From positions 1 to 20,726 of the forward strand of contig CAILBQ010000296.1 in assembly GCA_903832475.1 (NCBI GenBank): a DNA stretch of 20,726 bases. The letters run 5' to 3'. A program made the translations under genes and the position numbers. Positions 15,548-20,726 of this stretch are shown here, piece by piece. Within the stretch, counting starts at the first letter, position 1. Every line of letters begins with the position of its first letter. Under the pieces are notes generated by a model. The model had not been told where the DNA came from. It saw only the letters and a program-made list of their open reading frames with translations, and did no database searches. This DNA is from an uncultured Acidobacteriota bacterium (GTDB lineage: Bacteria; Acidobacteriota; Terriglobia; Terriglobales; Acidobacteriaceae).

Positions 15548-16330
15548 CTATGGGTACCGGACAGGACCGTTATTCACCCCCCTTTTGAACTGGGTTTCTG
15601 TCCCAATGTAGGTGTATTGAATCAACTGCTTCAAGTTCCCATTTTTCGAACTTGTCTCTTGGCCCCAGACCAAGCCTCCCTCGCCCCAACCCGTTTCCCT
15701 CAATGGACGTTTCGAGCCACTCGGCAGGTAGTAGAAATACTCGTCTGACGCCCATCCATCCTCAACGAGGTCTGACGTCCTTAGCACTCCCTGCTTGGGA
15801 ATCACACAAAGTAAATGTCCATCCACGACCGGAAGCTTCGCTGCCTCTGACATGCCGAAGTCGACTTCTACCCACCCCACATAGCCGTCAGGAATCTCCA
15901 TCCTTATCGGATGACGCACTTGCGGCGAGGCCCCCATCGCTATGGCGGCCTCCATCGAGAGCGTCAAGTACCATAGGCCTGTGATGAGACATCCAATCAG
16001 CCCGATGAACCGGATCCTTCCCGATCCGACAAGACCAAGGACGAATCCGGCGAGAGAAGACCAAAGCAATGCGAACCCGACTCCCCGGATAAAACTGCTT
16101 CCCAAGGTATGTGAGACGTTGGGTGTCAACCACGAAAGATGCAGGAGTACTAAGGAAGCAACCGCCGCCAAACTAAGAACCGCACCTGCCAGCGAAGCCT
16201 TGAATCGTGGCGACGTGTTCTGTTTTGCTGCCAGCTGCTTAATCGACTTCATCACAGCCCAAACCGACAGGACAAGCCAGGCAACAAGAAAAATTAGAAC
16301 GCAAAGCAGCGGCTTGCCAGTCAACACCAT
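15548..16330 (-). CDS. Four-helix membrane protein with DUF6843-like C-terminal domain (260 aa)
   Basis: Function unknown. Four predicted transmembrane helices occupy about residues 8-27, 43-67, 81-103 and 106-133, with a basic loop (KSIKQLAAKQ) after the first. A soluble domain of about 120 residues follows, starting at IRMEIPDGYVGWVEVDFG and containing GVLRTSDLVEDGWASDEYFYYLP and PLRETGWGEGGLVWG. This pattern recalls DUF6843, which often appears as a short lipoprotein or a C-terminal module; that assignment is from memory of the pattern. Base composition is visibly lower in GC than its neighbours (one 60-base block near the 3' end is under 40%) and codon choice is less biased, suggesting later acquisition. 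It ends 13 bases from the convergent SPOR gene with no hairpin between. It lies 53 bases downstream of plsC on the same strand. Confidence 0.7.
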   Translation of the reverse strand: MVLTGKPLLCVLIFLVAWLVLSVWAVMKSIKQLAAKQNTSPRFKASLAGAVLSLAAVASLVLLHLSWLTPNVSHTLGSSFIRGVGFALLWSSLAGFVLGLVGSGRIRFIGLIGCLITGLWYLTLSMEAAIAMGASPQVRHPIRMEIPDGYVGWVEVDFGMSEAAKLPVVDGHLLCVIPKQGVLRTSDLVEDGWASDEYFYYLPSGSKRPLRETGWGEGGLVWGQETSSKNGNLKQLIQYTYIGTETQFKRGVNNGPVRYP

Positions 16331-16383
16331 GTCGGAAGTCTAGCGCAACGGTCTATAACAGCCTATGTAAGTTAGTCGAACGG

Positions 16384-17091
16384 CTAGGCATTCTTCTGTG
16401 GCAGAGCGGAGGCGATGGCTTCGCGGACGGCCAGCAGCAGCGCTTCGCGATCGGCAATCTCCTGAGGCCAGACGGGCGGATGAAAGCGCACGTGCGCGGT
16501 GCCCGGCTTAACGCACAGGCTGCCTTTGCTCATCATCGTCTCGGTACCCCAGATCGAAATTGGAATGCACGGAGCGCCTGTTTCCATGGCGAGATAGAAC
16601 GGACCTTTCTTGAAGGGCAGGAGGCGGCCGTCTCGAGAGCGCGTGCCTTCCACAAACGTGGTGATGTGGATGCCCTTGTCCAGGACCAGCTTGGCGGCGC
16701 GGCCGCTTTCGACGGCCCCTTCCACGGATCCCGAGCGGCTGACCGGGACAAACTCCGCCAGGCGCATGCCGTAGCCGAGGATGGGGATCTTCATCAGAGA
16801 CTGCTTGAGAAAAACCGATGTCCGGCCGGGAATCAACGGAATGAGCACCGGCGGGTCCAGATTTGAGACGTGATTCGACATGAAGATGCAGGCCTGGCCA
16901 GCGGGAATGTTTTCCAGGCCTTGCACGTCGATGCGAATACCGCCCAGCTTGAGTCCAGTGCGCACAATCCAGAGCGACGCGCGATAGAGCGGCATCACGT
17001 CTCCGGTGATCAGCGCCCAGGGCAGGCAGACCGCGGCGGTAGGCAGGCCCAGCACCAGGAACGTCGCTAGCAACAAGAGGGACGCGATCAT
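16384..17091 (-). CDS. plsC: PlsC-type 1-acylglycerol-3-phosphate acyltransferase (235 aa)
   Basis: Membrane-associated acyltransferase of the LPLAT/PlsC family, predicted to convert lysophosphatidic acid to phosphatidic acid in phospholipid synthesis. A hydrophobic N-terminal anchor (MIASLLLLATFLVLGLPTAA) precedes the catalytic NHVSNLD motif (73-79; His74 and Asp79, an NHx4D box). FVEGTRSRDG (146-155) supplies the phosphate-binding EGTR motif with Glu148. A later CIPISIWGTE segment corresponds to the last conserved block. The length is typical. The ATG overlaps the mpl stop in the ATGA arrangement (17088-17091), so translation is probably coupled to mpl. The pairing of a phospholipid enzyme with a murein recycling ligase suggests shared regulation of envelope synthesis. 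Paralogues with other acyl acceptors exist, so the exact substrate is inferred. Confidence 0.88.
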   Translation of the reverse strand: MIASLLLLATFLVLGLPTAAVCLPWALITGDVMPLYRASLWIVRTGLKLGGIRIDVQGLENIPAGQACIFMSNHVSNLDPPVLIPLIPGRTSVFLKQSLMKIPILGYGMRLAEFVPVSRSGSVEGAVESGRAAKLVLDKGIHITTFVEGTRSRDGRLLPFKKGPFYLAMETGAPCIPISIWGTETMMSKGSLCVKPGTAHVRFHPPVWPQEIADREALLLAVREAIASALPQKNA

Positions 17092-18584
17092 GAGGAAATC
17101 GCTGCGGTTTGCGCCTCCTGATCAAATGCAGAGCGCGCATGCAGCCGGGCGGGAAGCTTCTCGTAGATGCCGTCGAAGCCTCCGTTGGAGAGAATGGCGA
17201 CAACGTCTCCAGATTGAAGCTGGCGGTCGAGAGTGTCGATGATTGCGGCGACGTTGGCGCAGAGCTCGGCGGGCGTGCCTGCGACGTTCAAGGCAGCGAT
17301 GACTTGCTCCGGATGGAGGCGCTCGTTCTCCGCAATGCGCTCCTGCTGGTAGACGGCGTTGAGCAGGACAGAATCGGCGAGAGCCAGCGCATCGACGAGT
17401 TCCTGCCGGAAGACGTTGCGGCGGAGGGTATTGGAGCGGGGCTCGAGGACGGCCCACAGCTTCGAATGCGGATGCACTTCGCGGAGAGCTTTCAGCGTTT
17501 CGCGGATGGCGGTTGGATGATGCGCGAAGTCGTCGATGATGGTGATGCCGTCGATAAAGGCGCGGATTTCAAGGCGGCGCTTGACGCTCTGGAACGTAGC
17601 CAGGGCCTGCTGAATGGCTTCGAGTGGGATGCCGTTGCGGAAGGCGAGAGCGGCGGCGGCGGTAGCATTGAGGGCGTTGTGTTCGCCGGCGAGAGACATG
17701 GCGAATTCTGTCCAGAGGGTGCCGTTGCGATGCACCTGCCAGCGGCTTTGGCCATCTTCAAAACGGAATTGGGCGAGGCGCCAATGGGCTGATTCGGAGA
17801 AGCCGTAGCGCTCGACGCGGCAGAAGGCGTGGCCGACGCATTCGCTGACGCTGGCGCTGCCGTCGTAGGCGACGATGAGGCCGCGGCGCGGGACGAGGTT
17901 GACGAGGCGTTTGAAGGCGGTCTTGACGTGGGCCAGGTCTCCGTAGATGTCGGCGTGGTCGAACTCGACGCTGGTGAGGATGACGGCGTCGGGGAAGTAG
18001 TGCAGGAACTTGGGACCTTTGTCGAAGAAGGCGGTGTCGTACTCGTCGCCTTCGATAAGGAAGGTGCGGGTGGGGCGGAGCTGGTAGCTGGTGGCGAAAT
18101 TCTCGGCGACGCCGCCGATGAGGAAGGACGGCTCGAAAGCGGGGTTGGTTTGTGACGCGACCTGGTAGATCCAGGCGAGCATGCTGGTGGTGGTGGTCTT
18201 GCCGTGGGTGCCGGCGACGACCAGGGATTCACGGCCGGCGAGAAATTCCTCGTGCAGGACAGCGGCCATCGAGGTCATGGGAATCTTTTCGTCGAGGACG
18301 CGCTCGACTTCGGGGTTGCCGCGCGACAGGGCGTTGCCGATGACGACGAGGTCGGGGCCTGTTTCTCCGGGGAGAGGATCGAGATTGGCTTCGGCGTAGG
18401 GCTGGGAGATAGGGATGCCCATCGCCGCAAGCTGGTCGCTCATGGGCGGATAAGCGGCGGCATCGGAGCCGGTGACGTGGCAGCCTTTTTCGCGGAGCAG
18501 GCCGGCGAGCGAGGCCATGGCCGTGCCGCAGATGCCGCTGAGGTGAATGTGCTTGGGTTGCTGCTTCGGAGGCGCGGCGGACAT
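17088..18584 (-). CDS. mpl: Mpl: UDP-MurNAc:tripeptide ligase (498 aa)
   Basis: Cytoplasmic ATP-dependent Mur-family ligase that joins recycled L-Ala-gamma-D-Glu-meso-diaminopimelate to UDP-MurNAc in peptidoglycan recycling. The N-terminal UDP-MurNAc domain opens with HIHLSGICGTAMASLAGLL (12-30). The ATP P-loop GTHGKTTTT is at 125-133. The block EGDEYDTAFFDKGPK (178-192) and the C-terminal EPRSNTLRRNVF and SNGGFDGIYEKL motifs distinguish Mpl from MurC. DDFAHHPTAI is the conserved domain 2/3 junction. The length is slightly above the E. coli enzyme (about 457). The ATG at 18584 begins the recognisable domain at once. plsC follows with a 4-base overlap. An S66 LD-carboxypeptidase, the enzyme preceding Mpl in the pathway, is encoded about 1.2 kb upstream on the same strand. 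Confidence 0.96.
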   Translation of the reverse strand: MSAAPPKQQPKHIHLSGICGTAMASLAGLLREKGCHVTGSDAAAYPPMSDQLAAMGIPISQPYAEANLDPLPGETGPDLVVIGNALSRGNPEVERVLDEKIPMTSMAAVLHEEFLAGRESLVVAGTHGKTTTTSMLAWIYQVASQTNPAFEPSFLIGGVAENFATSYQLRPTRTFLIEGDEYDTAFFDKGPKFLHYFPDAVILTSVEFDHADIYGDLAHVKTAFKRLVNLVPRRGLIVAYDGSASVSECVGHAFCRVERYGFSESAHWRLAQFRFEDGQSRWQVHRNGTLWTEFAMSLAGEHNALNATAAAALAFRNGIPLEAIQQALATFQSVKRRLEIRAFIDGITIIDDFAHHPTAIRETLKALREVHPHSKLWAVLEPRSNTLRRNVFRQELVDALALADSVLLNAVYQQERIAENERLHPEQVIAALNVAGTPAELCANVAAIIDTLDRQLQSGDVVAILSNGGFDGIYEKLPARLHARSAFDQEAQTAAISS

Positions 18585-18665
18585 GTGTTCAGTATCTCAA
18601 GGCGAAGTGAAGTATGCCGAGTTCTAACTCTGTGGGTGATCGCGGAGTCAACTCCTCCCAATTGC

Positions 18666-19598
18666 CTACTTGGAGGATTTGGGCGCGATGAAGTTCTCGC
18701 GAGCGTGGATGCGATTACCGGTCCCGGAGACGACGATCTTGAGTTTATGGGAAGACCCATCGGACCTGATGGAGGATAGCGGAATGTCGAGCAGATAGAG
18801 AAGTTCGGGGTAATGGGTGAGTTCGGCATGGAGTTGGGGACTAAGCGAGAAGGAGCCGCCAGTGGCGGAACTGAGCTCTTCCAGTGCGATATTGTCTTCG
18901 CTCTGAGTGACGAAGGACGAATCCTGGGGGTTAAAGGAATTGACGACTACACCCGCTTGAACGATGCGATCAATGGAGGCGGCAGCAGCCGAGCGGATTT
19001 CAGGAAAGTCAGCGGAAAAGCCGGGCGAAAGGAGAACGAGCAGCCGGCGTCCGGGAAGCTTCGACATTCGGGATGCGTAATCGGCAAGCGAAGCGTACGT
19101 GCCGATGAGGTCGAAATTATGGGCGCGAGTTCCCTGGGCTGCGAAGGCGTTTGCCTGAATGGAGGCGAGGGTTTTGCGGAGTTGAACGGGGTCGCGAGAG
19201 AACCCGCTGTTCACCGAGCCTGTTCCTGTGACGACGGCGACGTATCCATTTGAGTCGAGCGCCGTGTAAAGAGCGGCGTCGACGTCTTGCCGGGCGGTAT
19301 TCGTCTCTTCCATGGTGAGCCGCCTGTCGTCCAAGTAGAAGACAGTGAAGTGGGCCTGTCCGGGTGGTGCCGCAGAGAGGGTGAGAAACGCGGCGATCGG
19401 AGCGGGTTTTCCGTTATCAATCACCTTGAAATCTTCTTCGTGCAGGCCGGCTACAGCTTGGACGTGCTTGTCTGTGACTAAGACGGGGATGCGAATGTGG
19501 CCCGGAGGCACATTGAGGTCCGAGTCAGGAACAGCTTGTGCGAAGGCCGCCGGAAAGATCAGAGGCGGGATGATGGCAAGCAATCGGAGAGCTAACAT
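18666..19598 (-). CDS. Secreted VWFA-related domain protein (310 aa)
   Basis: Exported protein with the acidobacterial-type VWFA-related domain, a large paralogous family of unknown role, probably protein binding in the periplasm or at the surface. The signal peptide is MLALRLLAIIPPLIFPAAFA (1-20). A beta-rich front with IRIPVLVTDKHVQAVAGLHEEDFKVIDNGKP (about 36-66) is diagnostic of this family. The VWA core (about 82-250) begins FTVFYLDDRRLTMEET, where the usual MIDAS DxSxS is replaced by DDRRLT, so metal binding is doubtful. RRLLVLLSPGFSAD follows, then VVVNSFNPQDSS. A short C-terminal beta domain closes the protein. A likely ribosome-binding sequence AGGA lies 5 bases before the ATG. It sits 81 bases upstream of mpl and 164 bases downstream of ldcA. 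Confidence 0.85.
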   Translation of the reverse strand: MLALRLLAIIPPLIFPAAFAQAVPDSDLNVPPGHIRIPVLVTDKHVQAVAGLHEEDFKVIDNGKPAPIAAFLTLSAAPPGQAHFTVFYLDDRRLTMEETNTARQDVDAALYTALDSNGYVAVVTGTGSVNSGFSRDPVQLRKTLASIQANAFAAQGTRAHNFDLIGTYASLADYASRMSKLPGRRLLVLLSPGFSADFPEIRSAAAASIDRIVQAGVVVNSFNPQDSSFVTQSEDNIALEELSSATGGSFSLSPQLHAELTHYPELLYLLDIPLSSIRSDGSSHKLKIVVSGTGNRIHARENFIAPKSSK

Positions 19599-19762
19599 TT
19601 GGATCCTAACGCGGACGGGGGGTTGGCGCTATGGTATCAAAGAGAGTTGTAGAAGAGGGGACGGCGAACGACCTCCGATAAGAATCTCGATGGAGTACTC
19701 GCCAGGCCCATCCTCGAATTTGAGGTGACTTCAAGGGGCGCCGAGAAGAACAACGGCTCACC

Positions 19763-20707
19763 CTAGCGAGCGACGGCGGGTTCGAGCATTCTTAGTTCGG
19801 GGTCGAGGGTGGCGGAGAATTCCGCTTCGACACCAAGGGTGAGGGTGACGTTGGCGCGGGAGACGTGACCGCTGCGCAGGCCGATGGCGATGGGGCCTTC
19901 GAAATCATCGAGAGCGTTCAGGATTACGTCTTCGATGAGGTCGGGGCGGGCTCCGGGCGAGACGCAGTCGAGCATTTCGCCAAAGATGATGCCCTTGACG
20001 CCGTCGAGTTTTTCCGCCTGCTTGAGCTGCCAGATCATGCGATCGATCTGGTAAGGTTTGACGCCGACGTCTTCGAGAAAGAGCAGCTTGCCTTCGGTCT
20101 GCGGCTCGTAGGCGGTGCCGAGCAGGGCGAGCAGGATGCTGAGGCAGCCGCCGTAGAGAATGCCGCGCACGGGATGGCCGTCGGAGCCGGCTTTCAGTAA
20201 CTTGAGGCCTTCCGCCTTGCCGACTTTGTACGGCTCGCCGGAGAGAGCCGCGAGCAGGCTGGGCAGGTGGACACCGTCTTCGCGGCCGAAGTCGGGAGAG
20301 ACCATGGGGCCGTGGAAGGACGGAATGTTCAAGGTGTCGAGCAGCGTGATCTGCAACGCGGTGAGGTCGCTGTAGCCGAAGAGCGGCTTGGGATGGTCGC
20401 CGAGCACGTCCATGTCGAGTTCTTCGAGCAGGTAGTTGGCGCCGTAGCCGCCGCGGGTCGAGAAGAGGACGCGGATGGTGTCGTCAGCGAAAGCGGCGTG
20501 CAGGTCGAGCAGGCGCTGCTCGGTGGTTCCGGCGAAATAGAGGGGGCCGCGGGTGAGCATGTGCGGTGCGGGCATAGGGAGGAAGCCGAGCGTGCGCAGG
20601 GACTCGAGACCGCGATCGACGCGCGCGGCTTCGGGCGTAGAGGCCGGCGAAAGCACGGCGACTTTGACACCGACGGCGGCGGCTTTGGGGCGGAGCAGGT
20701 CAGTCAT
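19763..20707 (-). CDS. ldcA: LD-carboxypeptidase, peptidase family S66 (314 aa)
   Basis: Cytoplasmic serine peptidase removing the terminal D-alanine from recycled murein tetrapeptides to give the tripeptide used by Mpl. There is no signal peptide. The N-terminal domain contains VAVLSPAS (16-23) and FSTRGGYGANYLLEELD (82-98). The nucleophile elbow GYSDLTAL (111-118) gives Ser113. LEDVGVKPYQIDRM (211-224) gives Glu212. GLRSGH (276-281) gives His281. Together these form the Ser-Glu-His triad of S66. The length is normal. The related MccF microcin-resistance branch shares the fold, but proximity to mpl favours the recycling role. The start at 20707 overlaps a possible stop codon of an upstream gene. 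Confidence 0.93.
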   Translation of the reverse strand: MTDLLRPKAAAVGVKVAVLSPASTPEAARVDRGLESLRTLGFLPMPAPHMLTRGPLYFAGTTEQRLLDLHAAFADDTIRVLFSTRGGYGANYLLEELDMDVLGDHPKPLFGYSDLTALQITLLDTLNIPSFHGPMVSPDFGREDGVHLPSLLAALSGEPYKVGKAEGLKLLKAGSDGHPVRGILYGGCLSILLALLGTAYEPQTEGKLLFLEDVGVKPYQIDRMIWQLKQAEKLDGVKGIIFGEMLDCVSPGARPDLIEDVILNALDDFEGPIAIGLRSGHVSRANVTLTLGVEAEFSATLDPELRMLEPAVAR

Positions 20708-20726
20708 AACGCGTTTCCCATGACTA
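20704..20726 (-). CDS. Possible 3' tail of an upstream gene overlapping ldcA
   Basis: One minus-strand frame entering from the right edge reads V-M-G-N-A-L and ends in TGA at 20706-20704, overlapping the ldcA ATG as ATGA, the same arrangement as mpl/plsC. Only six codons are visible, so this may be chance. Confidence 0.15.

Noticed and set aside
18619..18630. Palindrome GAGTTCTAACTC upstream of mpl as an operator
   Set aside because: Imperfect at the centre, not placed on a recognisable promoter, and not repeated elsewhere; too weak to call.

Overview
The window is a stretch of bacterial chromosome, roughly 60-65% GC with strong G/C bias at third codon positions. Gene content points to an acidobacterium of the Terriglobia/Acidobacteriaceae type: a secreted VWFA-related protein of the kind abundant in that phylum, a very long secreted PIG-L deacetylase, a coiled-coil porin, a secreted GH35 enzyme with a DUF5597-like tail, and a DUF6843-like membrane protein. 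The phylum is inferred from this content; there is no rRNA marker here. I see no transposase, integrase, CRISPR array, toxin-antitoxin pair or recognisable defence locus.

Left part (1-8147), uptake and degradation at the envelope. An APC-family amino acid permease on the minus strand is cut by the left edge. It diverges from a secreted PIG-L/LmbE-type deacetylase with several beta-rich domains. A 393-base non-coding stretch then carries a possible Pho-box-like promoter and a long leader ahead of an outer-membrane porin. The porin and a minus-strand GH35 beta-galactosidase converge on one strong hairpin terminator. The GH35 gene has a LacI-type operator match placed on its predicted promoter.

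Middle (8294-15534), all plus-strand apart from one doubtful antisense micro-ORF. In order: tRNA-Leu(UAG), a small DUF3467 protein, a GT39-type membrane glycosyltransferase, a secreted TPR protein with a TolB/FlgO-like front domain, an NfeD-type ClpP-class membrane protease, a slipin, and a membrane-anchored SPOR protein. NfeD with slipin is a known partner pair. The last four genes form a close co-directional run, probably one or two transcription units.

Right part (15548-20726), all minus-strand. Read in transcription direction from the right edge: LD-carboxypeptidase (S66), a VWFA-related secreted protein, Mpl, a PlsC-type acyltransferase that overlaps mpl by 4 bases, and a lower-GC four-helix membrane protein. 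LdcA makes the murein tripeptide that Mpl re-attaches to UDP-MurNAc, so this is a peptidoglycan recycling neighbourhood.

The observations I would follow first are the LacI-type operator on the GH35 promoter, the candidate 34-residue antisense ORF at the start of the GT39 gene, promoter spacings that imply leaderless mRNAs, and the possible Pho-type box before the porin. I did not find a clearly new multi-gene system.
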